NCBI GenBank assembly: GCA_914767715.1
Contig: OU612073.1
Location: 12,216,001 to 12,280,000, forward strand
Direction of reading: 5' to 3'
Length of the DNA stretch: 64,000 bases
Origin: Membranipora membranacea
Taxonomy: Eukaryota > Bryozoa > Gymnolaemata > Cheilostomatida > Membraniporidae
Shown: positions 40,001 to 55,000 of the stretch, in pieces
Layout: each line of letters begins with the position of its first letter
How positions within the stretch are numbered: the first letter of the stretch is position 1
The notes under the pieces: generated by a model
The model's input: the letters and a program-made list of their open reading frames with translations, nothing else
Told to the model about the DNA's origin: nothing
Databases searched by the model: none
Position numbers and translations under genes: made by a program

Positions 40001-43000
40001 AGTGAACCTGAAAATCTTCTATCAGTCTCAACGATTCTGAATAATGAGCCCTGTATGTGATCTGAATAGTAATTCCATAGTCATTCATAAACACAAACCC
40101 CTGTTTGGAAATGAAGAGATCTTTTAGGGTTTCTGTTTTGATGAACGCAATTTCCACTGAGCAGGTGTACCAACAAACAAGTCTGCCACTGACTTGTGTA
40201 TGAGACCATTCAGAGGCCGTTTGCCTCTTGCAAAACACAAAATTCATACAAAGCTAGTCATCTTGACTCGTTGCGTCAGTGTTTATTCATATACAATCTA
40301 TTTACAGTATCACCGAAAGTGAGAGTGCGAATAGGTCCGTGTTTTTATGTAGATTGAGTTGTTTTCTGGCACCTAAAATGAATCATGCGCCTCATTTGTG
40401 CCCCTCTTGAGTGTGATAATGAAAGGCAGGCAGCAAAATACTTGATTCCCTAATATAAACAAATAACATTGAAACACAATGATTAACAGTCATTATGAGC
40501 TAAGCACACATCATTACTGCCTATATTTGATTTGGGATACAGTCATATTGGTGTAATATGGGTGGGATGGGTTCTAGGCAGACATCTTATGTTACGTGTT
40601 ATTGGATAGCTAAGCAAATCACCTTTCTCTGTGAGCAAATCTTTGAGGACTGAAAGTACAATTGCAACATAATCCATGCAAAGGACTGTACCGGTATTCG
40701 TTGTTGCTGGAGTAGCAACAACTGTGATACCCACTTTCTACCTTATAATAAAATAAAATTGTCCAAGATTGATAACACCCAAAACCTTCAAATAACAATA
40801 GCAATCTGAAATAGATTGCTGCTGTTGTCCCAAGGTTTAGAACGTTATCAAACTGAAAGATTCAACTATCTACCTCATATCTACCACATTTAATCTTGTT
40901 GCTCTGATAAAACACTGATCACCGATCTTAGTACCGTTGAAAGAGAGGCTTAAAACAATGAGTGCCCCTTCTATGATTGGCCCAAAGGATGGTGCGGTCT
41001 AGTATACATCCTTGACATGTTAATCTCGTATACAGCTGCATGGCTGAGTACAGTCATCATTAGGGAGAGTGAACTTTCACCCCCTGATCACATGATGCAA
41101 CAGTTGATTAGCTGACCGGTTATTACTATTGTAGGTGTATGTAATTATAAGAGAATGTGTTGTTAGGATTAACGATGGCCTGATGTGAAAATACTCAGCC
41201 AAGGCCTTTGACTCATTAGGGATTCCGTGCACATTCTGGTACTGAACTGTTTGGTAGAGGGGCGAAATTTGAGACAAGCCTCTCCTCTCACATGTTGAAA
41301 GTTGGCGAGACTTTATCTTTGAAGTACTCAGTAGTCTACCGGAAAGGCCACGGAGTGCAAATATAGACTAGATAGCGTAATAATCTTCCGTGTTTGTTTG
41401 ATGTGTAGCTGTTACGGACAGGGCTGGCGGTATTTTAGTCTACCTGCATGGCCTAGGTCGAGATATTGCTTCTTGTCGAGTAGGCCTTGATAAAAAGTGG
41501 GCTGATAAAAAAGAGAAACAGGGAAAGAATGAAAATCTCACATCCATGTTTTGGCAATGGTTACAAGGACGTTTTGATCGAGTAGACCTGAATTTCTTTC
41601 CATCATCATCAAGTGATGAAGCCATATTGAGTAGACACCATAGGCTTAGAAGTAGTAATAAAATCATAATAACAGGGTAAGCGCGGAGCATATGCTAACA
41701 TTGCTCAATCGTATACCATCAAACCAGTAATTGTTGACGCAAGCATAAGGTAGTTGTGAAAATTCTGCAAATGAAATGGGCTGGTTGTTTCCACACTATT
41801 ACGTTGTGGATTGTTACAATATTGCATTGCAATGTTGGAGAATGACTTGCCCCTATATAGAGTATGCCTCATCGTAAAAAATATTGAACTTTATAACTAT
41901 TGCTTGGCGTGCTATGTGAGAACAGCTATGTGAGAACAGCGTTTAGCACACTTCAAAGTGAGGCTACTAGTTACGCAATCGGTATTTCATGTTTTATGCC
42001 AAGTGGGACATTTCACTGACTGCGGTATGCCTACAAATTGATCAAATAATTTCAGCTTTTCACCTCAGTCATATGCATATTACAAGTAGCTCAATCAGTG
42101 CTTGAGGAAAATGTATACCATCTCTATAATACTATCTTCTTAGCCCTGTCACATGGCCACTTTTTAGGCTACTATCTGCTAATATGATTTCATCCAACTT
42201 TTGATGTGCCCACAAATTGAACCCATTGTTACCTGACTAGGCAGAGCAGTTCCAGCTAAGCTTTCTCTTTCTTGGGAAAAAAACAAAGCCCTGTAAATTC
42301 ATTTTCTGCAAGTTTCTCATGTCATTGTCAATAAATGCACTATTACACCGCCACATACCTGTGACATAACGATGATCTTTTCTTTACAGAGCGTTGATAC
42401 AGGCTGGTGCCAATGTCAACCATCAGGACACAGATGGCTGGACACCGCTGCACGGAGCAGCTCACTGGGGCCAAGAGGAATCATGTAAGATCCTAATGGA
42501 GGGAATGTGCGACATGGAGATGAAGAACTTTGCTGGACGATCAGCTGTAGACGTCGCCGATGAGAGCCTGGTCAAACTGCTGCGAGAGTTAACAGAGAAA
42601 CAGAAAACTGTAAGTATATGTGTTATATGTATCCACTAGTGTGCTAAGAATATGTATTCATGTGCTATTTGTGTATATACAATGGAGTATTTGGCTCAAC
42701 CATGGTAATATTTTGATGATATCAACCCAACATCAGATACGCCAAGTCTTATAAAAGAGTGAAGATTGGTGTGAAACATGGAGGCATTGTAGCGAGTTGT
42801 CTGCCTCTACTTCTACAGGTTCAATGAGTGGATTACTTCCATTTTAAAAAAAGATTGACTGATTATTTATCATAAGAATTTTACAATGCCACAATCACTC
42901 CCCAAATTACCAATGTGCACAAGCCACGCCCTCATTGAAGGCTTATGGATTATTATGTGTATACATGTGTGTGATGTCTACGGGTTTGATCCCTTATGTT

Positions 43001-46000
43001 AGATATACCCCTAGTGTAGTTGACGGGCACTCTTGTAGTTAAGTTTATGTTGGCATACTGTTTTAGCTCAAATCCGATCCTGAATATCCTGACAAGGTAA
43101 CTGTTATAACAGTACAATGTATATTTTACATTCGCACCACAACCCTGCGGCTATGTGTCAAAACAGATAGCGCTGTGGTGTATAGCTAGGCGTCTATATT
43201 AAATTTCTTCTATTATTAGCGATAGGGCGTGTTAACATCTGTTCCACAATGATATTTTAGCCTGAAATTCCAAGGAGACTACGATTACACTCCTTGATAC
43301 ATAAACATTAAGTTGTTCCTGGATTTTCAGACTATTGGAACATGGGATGGGTGTTTAACATGCCCATTAGTGTTTGTGTCATCATCTTCATAGTTGTATC
43401 GGATTCAGTTTGCCTCTGGGTTTGTGGGAAGGATGAGGGCGGTGTACCAAGATATGAATATATGTTTCTTGAGGTTAATGTCGTGATAGGCACTTGACTC
43501 AGGTTCAGTAATACCATTTTCTCTTCCAGAAACAACCTGTTTGGCAATGTTGAACAAACAAAAATAAATGTTTTCTGCATCTAAATGTGAAAGTATTTCT
43601 TTTCTACGTGTGACAGAGGCAAACTGAATCACAACTTGAATAAGTTCTACTTGTATACCTGATCATTTGTCCTTGCACCTTGACTATATCATTCTACACT
43701 CTCATTTTTGTATCACGCTCCTCGTTGAGTGATACCAGTCAGGATGCTAGTTTTGCTCAAGCCAACCTTTTAATGTAAAAACTGTTCAACACACACAAAG
43801 CTTGCTCTGGTTGAAAGGGCAAGATGCTATGCTAGAACCACAGATCGAGGTCAAAGTAGCAGCTATGAATTGAGATGATTTTAAAGCAGTGCATTTTGTC
43901 ATGTGAAGCAATTATGTTGAAAATACCAACCTTTTACGATGGTGGGAGTTTGAATATGTTTCGAAATGAGAGAGGAGATATATAATGCGATCTATTGGGA
44001 GTTATCGCCTCACATTTTGTGATGGGATAACTCCTGTACCATAACAATTATTGTTTTACAAGCGACTCTGTAAGATAATCATTAACCATACAGAGAATAC
44101 TGAGAATGCGTAAACCCTCGATGTCTGTCTACCTTACCTTATTAATAGCTGCTGTCCTTATTAATTACACTTATCTCACTTATTGGGAACCAACAAATTT
44201 AACATTCAGAAACAAGTAAGAGGCATTTTATCTATAACACCTTAAACTGCTCTTAAATAAACTCGTTCTTTCATCAATTATGAAATAAATCGTGACATAG
44301 AAAACACTCAAGTAGAGATCAATCGACTGAAATGCTGGATCTCAGGATTTTTTAAAGCTACAGACTTAGACAGATATTCTACCTAATGTAGTCTTTGCCT
44401 TGAGTTACGAGTAGCCATTATAGTACTAGCAGTAGGCTCTTATTCCCTATGATTTATCTAGTCGATGTGCTGATGGAGTATGCTGGCATGTCCTTATGTT
44501 ATTTTCAATATCTCCCATGTTGATCTTTTAGCTGAAGGCGCAGAACAGGAAGGATTCCTTGGATGATATGATTATATCTAACAGGCCAAAGCCACTAAAC
44601 CGCCGTAGCTCAGTAACTCGTATGTCTATCGATGAGAAGGAGAAGCTGGTACACAACTCTAGCTTAGAAGAGCGGGGTACAGCCCTCACCAACAGGATCA
44701 CTGAAGACTCGGAACAAGGTGAGCATGGAATATGATGTTTATAAGAATACCATCCATGCTTGACTTTGATAAGAAAACAATTATTCATTGCTGTGTCTAT
44801 GAATGATGCCAAGGCCTTCCAAAATTTCCGTTTTTTTGGGCCCTTATTTTATTAATTTTGCAACAAAATGTATTATACTGTACACTTATATAGTAAGAAG
44901 GCTAGGTTTCTAGTTTAGTTATTACTACAACTGTTGCTGTAAATTCATGCTCAAATTTTAATTTTCTGTTTTAGAAGAGAGTAAGGAGCTGCCAGCTGAA
45001 AGTGCTGAAGAGAAATCTCCCCAGGTGAGGGTTAAGTAGTACTTTTGCTCTTGATCATGGGTTTTTCGAAGTTATAGTATCAAAGAGTCCATCACCCGAT
45101 GGTTTATTGTGAATGAGTGTGGGAAATTTGGGAGAATGATGAAAATCTCACTTCCCCGTGAGAACTAGGCTGCCATAACAGTGTTTCTAAGACCAGCAGG
45201 TTTTTCCTTTGAAACAAAATTGCACCAGACGGCAGCCCTTGTGACCTCGCCAAAATGACAAATGCGCCACATGAGTATACATGCATATTATATTACCTCA
45301 TAATATTATATATTATATAATTTATTTATTAATGTAATTTAAATTATATAAATTTTTTAGATAACTGCTCCGGAAGTTGCTAAGAAGGAGCCTGAGCCAA
45401 AGAAAGAAGCAGAGAAGAGGCCCCAGACCTCCCCAACAGGTATGCTGACAGTTTTAAACAGTAACTAAATAGTCTTACGCAAGTCGCTGTCACAGCAGTC
45501 TAGATGACCACTACCAGCTTAAAAACTGGAACAGAGAGACCAGTTAAAAAACTTTCTTTATATTGTGACTGAACATTGCCAAAAAGTGAAGACAATCATG
45601 TAACTTTGATTCTCCAAACCATATATATATATATATATAGTATTGCATTATGTTGGACTCTGTATTTGCCTGTCAAAGTTTATCCTATTTTTTTGAGCAC
45701 AGAGATGTTCAGGTGGGTGAGAAGGTTTTTATGTTTAGAGTTGAAGAGCTGAAAGGTCAGTGCTAACTTGTTTTTTACACTTTCAGAAGAGACAGCTGCT
45801 GCCAAGAATGCTAAGAATGATGAGGATCAGTTCAACGAGGTATGGTTTAATATGTATAGCTTTCTTTTTGTTCAGAACTTGTTCAACTACAGCTCCCTAC
45901 AAAGAATATGGGTAAATGAAGCCCAATGAAGAAAAGGTGTACCGAAACTAGTGCCACATCATTGTGTCATGCTGAAATTGTGTACCATTGTTACCCTAAG

Positions 46001-49000
46001 TCAACACACTGTCTCTTCAAAAACTGTATACATGCAGAAGCTTGCTCGGATATCTCTTGCTCTATACAGCTACAATATATGCGTTACTGCTTGGTGCTGT
46101 GAACAGCTAGGCTAATACTTTGATCTCAATCTCTTCTGAAGCATAACCAAATGGTTTTTTGTCCCCTACCATCTGATTGCTAGCTTCAAGCTTGTAGCAT
46201 ATCAGTTCTCTATCATACTTTAACTTTGTAAATTACAATCACTGCACGCTCACAGTACCCTTTACCTGTATAAACTCCTGCCATCATACACTACAGATAT
46301 ATAATATAATATGTAGCCTGCCATGTCGTATGAGATTGTATATAACTGTTTATGTTTGGAGTTAACTGTTCTCTTTTTGCAATCCTTGTGAAACTACATG
46401 GATTAAAATGTGTGCTAAAAGCCGATCCGATTGTCTACTCCCTCTGAACAGATAACTCCAAATGTTTGCCCGCTCAGTGTTCACGTATTGTTGTATTACG
46501 AGTAGATTGTTGTGTTGTGTTAGGATGTGTTCTCATATAACTCGAATGTCGACGGGAGGCAGTCTTCACCACACACCCGACTAGACAGGTCAGCCAGCCT
46601 GCCTGATCGTTTCGCTGACACGCTGTCTTCAGACAGCGGCAGCGCTGTCAGGTCAGCATCAGTAGCTCCCCATGTAGCTGTCAGCGCTCAGGTTATGCCG
46701 ACGTCTCGGTTTGCGCAGAAGGTAATGTCGGCTCTTATTGAGTTTCGGTGTGTTGGTGGCTAGCATGGGAATATTTATGCAGTTTTAGTTGAGGTGACAG
46801 ATCTGGATGGAACGCATGGAGCAGATTGGTTTTAGTTGCAAGTTGTGAATGACAGCAACTACTAGTAGACTAGCCTACTACAGGGAGTTGGTTTTGGCGT
46901 CTTTAGTTTGGAGTTTTGGTTATTTGATTTCAACAATTCTAACACATATCTGGTTTATTTTGCTCATCAAAAAGTCTTGCTTCCGAACAGATCATTTGAG
47001 AATTCTCAACAAACCAAATACAACAAGGCTCAACCTCCATGACTGTAAAATGTTTTGTATTTTTTCTACACAGAGCATCTAGCATGACTTAAGTTTGAAT
47101 TTGTGTTAATGAGCTAATGGCTTGGTGCATCACATAGGCGCTGGTAGTTGATGCTGCGCAGTGAAGAGGCAGAGGATGATGTGATGCTGTCTCTTTTGTC
47201 TGGAGAGATTACTTCATGACTAACCATAAGCATGTTCAAATTTCATATGAACTAGCTAGATTAAAAATACTAGTGGTGGTATTATATTAGTAACACTTGC
47301 TCGGAGTCGGTTTATAACTTATCTAGTAGAAAGCACAATTTTAGTAGAAAGGTATTTTCGTAACAACAATACTGAAAGACTCCTAATTATGCTTTTAACT
47401 TAACATCCATCCCATAGACATTGCTTGTGGAATACCTATCGGTGTGTAGCTCTGATTACTGTTGTCTGTTGTTATGCAGCTTCTCATGTACCGAAGGGCC
47501 TCAGGCTCTGATTATGACGTCCCCGCCTCTAACTCTGGCCCTAGCCCTACTTCATGGCGTGCAGGTCTCAGGAAAACAGGCTCTACAGGCGCTGTGCCTG
47601 AAACTTCCAGCATGGCTGATAGAAAACAGATTGGCATGAATGCGGTGAAAAAATCCGCATCCTTCGGAGTTATAAATGATACTAATGTGAGTGATTGGCC
47701 CCCCTTCCCCCAAAGCCCTCGCCTGAAATGATTCCACTTCTGCCACCCTGTTACTGAATTCTCCGCCTAGTCTAGACAAATTAGAAAATCATCGATGCCA
47801 GCTTGAAACCTCTGCATCTAGGCTAATGCTTATTCTTCTCGAGTCCTAGAAAGGTTACGGTATCACTCACTCTTCTGGCACTTTTGCGGCTAGTGGAATC
47901 ATTTAAGACAAAGGCTAATGTGCTCTCTGAACAAACTCTACCGTGTAATGACTGTTCGTCTTCCTGCACTTCATATGCACATCATGATTTTAGTAGTGAA
48001 TATCAGTTTGAACTTGTGTAAATTTTGTGACCTCCCTCCTTAATGTTTTTACTGAACATTGTAACTTCATGTGTGTTTGTACCTGTATGTAAAATGTACC
48101 CGTGGTAGTGATCTCTTTTTGTCCCTGACCCTGAATGGAGAAACATTATTGAGTGGTGATTGGCTCATTGTGGTTTGAAGCTACATGCCTTGTTCAAACC
48201 CCTCTCCCACAAAAAGTAACAAATTTCAATTTCTAGAAAATTTTGATCCCTTACATTTTACCTGTGTTAACCAACTGGATAGGGTACATTAGGCGGACAT
48301 AGTCAGTGAATTAGATGGTTTATTTCATGGATTTGAACATTAACAGGAGGGTAAGAGCGATGTTGCATCAGGCGCGACAGCCTCGTCTTCAATGACTGGA
48401 TCTGTGCCCATGAGAACTGAAAGGCGAGCCTTTGCTGCACTCCGAGATCAGGGTGCCACTGACCGATCTAGCTATCCATTGACTGCGGGACGATCTAACT
48501 ACATCCCGTACTACAAACGCCAACAGATGGAGCGAGAGGCCAAGGTCAATATAATGATCAATATATCTGAGAGCAGATCGAAAGTGTTGTTGTTGGAATT
48601 AAAACTGCCAAAATCTGTGTGACTTGCGACATCAAGACCTTGCTATGATAAACTTTCACACCAATGGCTTCCAATTTCGCCTTCCCCAAAATTCAGTTTT
48701 AAAGGTTTCATTAAGCCCAATGCCTCTTACCTCAGTTACCTGTTTTCCTGGTGGCTAGTTTTCATAACTTTTCTTCCCAGACTTTGTTGTAAGCATTAGT
48801 TATCTCCCCTTTGCAATTGTTTTCATTATTATCATCAATCTTGCAGGATGCTGCCAATACAGAGACAGCTGCTGCTGCCGCAGGTTCTGGAGATGTCCCA
48901 TCACCTGCTGTCAGTGCTGGCAGCAGAACTCCTTCTCTGTCCCGCAGTGAGAGTGAGCCGGAGCGGCCCGAGCGCCGTACCTCCCGATATGAGGCCCCTA

Positions 49001-52000
49001 AACGGGACGAGGAGGCTGAAGCTAACAGGAAGATCAAGGCTAAGAGAGCCAGGGAGACCAGGAGATCCACCCAGGTCTGTCTTATAATAATAATTATTTA
49101 TATTTTTTTGTACCAAACAAAATAAAAATTGTCAGTCCAAATGTAAGATGCAACCCTTTATCTTTATATATATATATTGACCCAGTGAGGTTCATAAGAG
49201 TAGCTCCTCTTAACAACATATCAGAATAGTTCAACCAAATTATTCATCACATTGGACTGATTGTCTATCATTGAGTCTCTTGGTCTCTTAATATATCATT
49301 TGTACTCTCGCTGTCTTAGTCAATCACCAAGTTCGAATTACCATCCAACTTCTTCGATATTATTGACGTAAGTTTCCGTGTCATGTTAAAGTACCCAAAG
49401 TAGGTTTACTCTGATGCCTTATAATGCTGTATGTGTCCAGCGCTGTTCTTTGGTCTATTTCATGTTCCTTATTGTGTTCATTATCACTATATACAGTGCA
49501 AGTACTTGGACGGCTGTTTTTTTCTGGGCATATTGCACCACGAGCAGACAGCAATATCTGTCGTCAAAATGGCTGTTCGACTACTACCACTAGCAAGCTT
49601 TATGTAATCTCAGTTTGAATTAAAAGGCAATATTGTAAACTAACATAGAGTCATGTTTTATCTCTGTTAGGGAGTCACCCAGGACGACGTGAAAGCGGCT
49701 GAGGCCACACTGAAGATAGCGGAGACCAAGCCGACCACTCTGCTGACTGAGTCTGCTGCCAGTAAGCCTACCGCTGCCGGAGATCAGGAGAAGGTGTCTA
49801 CTTCTTCCACCACCGTTGCTGCAGAAGAGCCTAAGAGAAGAAGCTATCAAAGAGTAAGTAACTATCATCTCCCCAACCAATCCACTCCAATGTATTTGTA
49901 GGTAGTTCACATTATGGTATAGGTCTATAGGACATGGTTTGCTGCAATATCTATCATGCACAGGTGCCGTTGTAATGGTATGCTTTCACTGAGCTCACCA
50001 TGCTTCAAAGTGTGCAGGTTGGCTGCATGAACAACACTGGACTTAGGTAACATAGATTCAGTTTGCGACATGTGTTATTGTGCCATAATAGAAGGCTCAG
50101 ACTAGATGTAACTGCATGGATAGTGATGCCATAGAACTGTTTTGTTGTGGCTTTGACAGCACTGAGTCTGAGTAAACATCATTTTTAAGATTTATATGTT
50201 TGTGATGTTTAGCTATACTCACCTATGCTATCCAGAAAGGTATACGCAAACATACTCGTGCATTCATAGTGAATCTGACTTCCTGATTATTGTGCATCAT
50301 ACGAATCATATGTAATTATTGTAACCCTAGCATTTTGATCGAAAATCAATCACCTTTATTTCTTCACATCCAAAATATCTTCCGACAACTTTTTAACAAA
50401 ATCCGTAATTTTTTATCTTTGATTCATTTGAAGCTGCACACCAGCGAGACAAGTGTGAGTCAATATCAGAAGACTGATGTTTATCATCCACTCGATAACC
50501 TGGTTGCTTTATTACTGCTGCCAATATAATAAAAACCCAAGATATTTGGAGTTGCCTTTCACATTTTGTGATGGGGCAACTCCCCATTTACCACTGAAAC
50601 AAGCTAAAATGCAGTAATAGACTTATCATATTATTGAGGCTGACATAAACCTTAATCTTCCCGCTCTGTCTGTCTACGATTAATGCTCCAATGTAGTATT
50701 ACTACTTTGATTGTTTAGATGATTTCTAGGTGTAGATTTCCAGGGAACCTTTCAGTATATGATTAACAAGGATTTATTGTATAGTATAAATTTCTTTCCC
50801 ATAGCTGAAGGTTTTCAATTTCCTAAGCAACATGAACTTAGTGCTTCAATATTAGAACAATATTTCTAAATGGCTGGCAACTAGTATGTTCTGCTGAGGC
50901 TCAAATCAAACATTTTCGGGGAGAGATAATATTCTTTGGTGTTAGTGCATGGGGATATCTTATTAGGTTGGGTCTAAATTTGACTCTTAATTGGATTACA
51001 GGGAAATTCAGCATAATTATGATATAACAGTATAGACATGAAGCTGTGGCATGGTAGTTTGGGAGTGATAAGTTGCTTGCTATGATTTTTCTCTGACATG
51101 GTGAATGTAATGCTTTATACAGAGTTATTACCAATGTTTGATTGTAGTCTATGTCGTATGACCCTCCATCTCCACTGAGCCCAGCCTATAGAGTGCCTAG
51201 CTCACCACTCTATAGCCCTAGATCACAGGTATATTTGCCCACTGACCACTGCTGGTTGGGGTGGTTACTTCACACCAGCCTCACAGCTCGACTGTAGCTG
51301 CTAACCTGCTACTCTTGCATAGTTGCTCCGCTTAGTAGAAGCTTTAGTAGAAGCTTTGTTACAGTAGTTACAACTTTTAGCAGCTTGAAGACCTACAAAT
51401 ATTTCTCGTTTCTTACCTTTGTAGGCAGTAGATGACTACTTTTGTTTGTCTCTCTGTGTATTGATAGCTGCACTGTGTTAGCTAAATATTTTGAGAACCT
51501 GTTAAATAAGCAGCAATTGAATTAGGAACTAAGCAAGGCCTGTGGAAAAGACCGCTCCGACTGTCTATCCCATTTAACCGAGGCTCGAGGAAGACATTTC
51601 CATCCAATATAATATTTGATGCCATGTCGCGCCTCCAACTCATCAGATATTATGGAAAGGGGTGGACTTGAGGGGTGTGATAAAACCCTAAATAAAGTTT
51701 ATAAAAATAAACTGATAGTAGACTAGCGAGAGTGCCACCGTTAGAATGCTTGTTTGTTACCCTGCTTGTGCTTTGAAAGGAGTTAGACTTGCTTCTGTAG
51801 TTCATATTGAGCAGTACAGGAAAACTTTGGTGTTGGTAAAAAGAAGATTACCAAAGAAATAATATTTGTCACCAAATTGTACATATTTTCTCACTCGTTG
51901 TTTGTGAACTTTCTTCAAACTGTTGCATGGGTCTTCTCAGGTTGCATGCGACCATCCTCGGTCATGTCACAATGTTATGATGTGGAAAATCTAACGTTGT

Positions 52001-55000
52001 AGAGAACCGGGCATGATAAATTGAATTTTTCTCTGTCGTTTCCAAAATTGTATAAATGTAGCTCTTTTCCTTAACTGAAAGCCCACCTATACAACTATCT
52101 CAGGCTTATAGGCTCTAGGTCTACTATTTTCCTTTCCTTACCATGCTAGTAATATAATTATGACCATTATTTAGTGAAACCAGAAGGTTTGTGGACTGTC
52201 TATCACCATCTTATTAATTGTTCTTTTTCCATGATTACAGGAGGAAGGTACTAGGTCTAGTTTCAGGAAGGCTAGAGATATCATCAGTGGAAACTCATCA
52301 TCCAGCTCGGTACCAGATACACTGGCTGCTGGATCCAGTCAAGGTGAGATACTTCATCATACTGTTGCATCCTGGGAGATTCACTAAGCTAGCATGGATT
52401 GCCAGATATGTTCGCTTTGATCTTATCGTTTTGCTTCCCTTAGAATTAAAAAACCAGAATATTCAAGCCATTCATTGTCATGATGACAGTATTAGCATAA
52501 TGGTTCCCATGTAAGAACCTGTATGCTCCTTCATATTTTTTTTTGGTGTTTATATGCTTTCTGTTTCCTTTGTTATGTAAAAAAAGCCCACAAAGTATTG
52601 GAATGATATTCCCTTGGCCCTTTGCTGCTGTGTTTGCGATGTATTGAGGCTTAGAGTGTGTTATATGTTTGTGTTGATAGCCTATACTAGTAGATATCGT
52701 CCAGAGGAGGAGAGACCAGAACGACAGCGTTACAGCTGGAGAAACTCGACCAGCAGCCAAAATGGTGGCGCTGACTCTAACAAAGGTAACACTGCTGCCG
52801 CTGAAGCTGGCTGATAGTCATGTTATGCATGATTTGTTTAGACGACATGTCTTTGTAGTTTAAAATCCTGTGACAACTGTTTTAGGAGTTGTCATTACTG
52901 TATCAATGAGAGGACAATATCACAATGCCTGAATTAATTCACCTAATTGCCGTGTTTTTGGGCAAGCTGCATCATCGCATCTGCAATAACCACAAGCCAT
53001 GCAATTGTTACCGGTTGGATTCATACACTGGAGTTCACAGTTCAATGAAATGTTAACAGGCCTTTTTCGATTTTGTTGTTTTAGAAAACAACGAAGAAGA
53101 TAATAAATCTAAGGAGGACGATGATGACAAGAACAAACCACGCCTGCTGAGGTCAAGGAGAAACCGTCGAGAGAGACGATCTACTGGTGTTATCTACTAT
53201 GACGAGGTGAGCTATGACAGATTGCTCAAAGTTGATGTAAATGCGTATAATATTGTTATATGTACTAATTGTTTCTTGAGTAACGGTTTTGATTGTGTCG
53301 CTTTTAGACTGATTTCTAATAACTACCTCATGAATCAGAAATCGCAAATTTACTTCAAACTTCACTTATCATGGGAGTTTAACTCGGATTGATATTAATT
53401 GCTTGCAACAGTGTCAGAATAGAAAAGCTTGTGTTGTGTCTCCTCTGAACCCACTAACATTGTATGGTTCACCAAGCAAAAAAATTAAATCTCATACTAG
53501 CTTGTTTTCTCACTCCGTTTGCAGAATGAGAAACAGGAGGATGAGAAGGATCAGGATACAACGGAGACCACGGATCAGACTATATCTCCTGATAATGGTG
53601 GTGGTTGTGCTGCACCGGCTACTGGCTGGGTAAGTCCTATTGTATCCTGGCCTATAGGCAGCTTGTGTTTACTACCTGTCATATGGCTCTATCATTATAG
53701 TGCTGTAAATATCATTGGGTTGTGAGAATACTGTTTTTTAAGATTAATTTAGCACTGCAAAGGACAGTAGCTTTGCGGCCTGGTCATGCTTATGGTTCAA
53801 GCTTTAACCCTCTTCCCCAAAAAGCAGACCCTCGGGGAAACACCTGTAAAAATACTCAACACAAAATACCAATGCTTCTAGAATCTAGAACAACTTCTGT
53901 GCTATGCAGCTAAGCTTATTTCAGAGATACCAGAAAAAGGACGCACAAAAATTTGCCAGGCTTTGAGCGTAATGCATGTACTGAGTTCTTAGTCTTCATA
54001 TTTTGATACACACTCTGTCATTCTGAACATGTTACATGTCAACATTCCCTCAGCATTATACTGATGTTTTATAAAACACAATGTAAACATTGAGATTACA
54101 AGTTCAGCCACCTGAGCTAAGATGTCAATTAGATGTCATGCTTGCATCTCAACTGTTGGATTCCAAATTTTTCAATTATTGAACAAAGGCCCAGCTTACT
54201 GCAAGTTCAGATCTTCTCACAGTCAAACTTGCATTTTACCAACAATGCAGAGAAAAATGGCCAAAAGGTGCTCTAAATGAAGCAATATCCAGACCACTCT
54301 GCTTTGATATGATGACATAAGCGTAGATTTGCGAAGGCGTATCACACGGAATGTATAATAAATGCTTGCCGGGCCAGTCAGCTGCAAGCTAGACATTCTG
54401 ACGTAATATCACAGAGTAAGGAGATCCTTACTCTGTGATATTATGTTGGCTCCAGCGATGAGATAATTTGCCTCATTAGTATGAGATGACTCACACCTCA
54501 ACTCAGAGATGAACTTACTCCGAACCTGGCAAGTTATTTATAGCGTAAGCAGACGCATCACTCGATATAGATTACCATAAGATAGCAAAGTCCAACTCTG
54601 GGATTGTCTGCCCAATACTAAAGGCTTCCCTACAATAACGCCTTGGATTGCTGGCGGCTACATTGTAAGATCATGCTCCGTTTTACATCCAACCAAATAC
54701 AGCAAAGTGCTACAGGGAAGAAAACTCCATGAATAATGTCTCCTATTTAGATCCGGGGGGGGGGGATGATTGGGAGCCGCTCCCTGCTCAGATTTTACTG
54801 AAGCGCTGACAGTTAATTATCAATAAAATCATCCCTACCTACAAGAGACAATGAGCTGATGATGTAATTAGTGTAATTGATGTTCAACCATCAGTAACAT
54901 CGATGTATAAGTTACTATAATGTGGGATGGTGTGAGTATAGGCAATCAATTAGTGTAGTCTGGGGAACACAGGAATCTCATGGTAACCGCAAAGATACTG

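Noticed and set aside
49689-49961. Open frame on the minus strand opposite a MYPT exon (up to 113 codons)
   Set aside because: It is a shadow of the plus-strand coding exon, which is fixed by phase and the conserved GVT motif.
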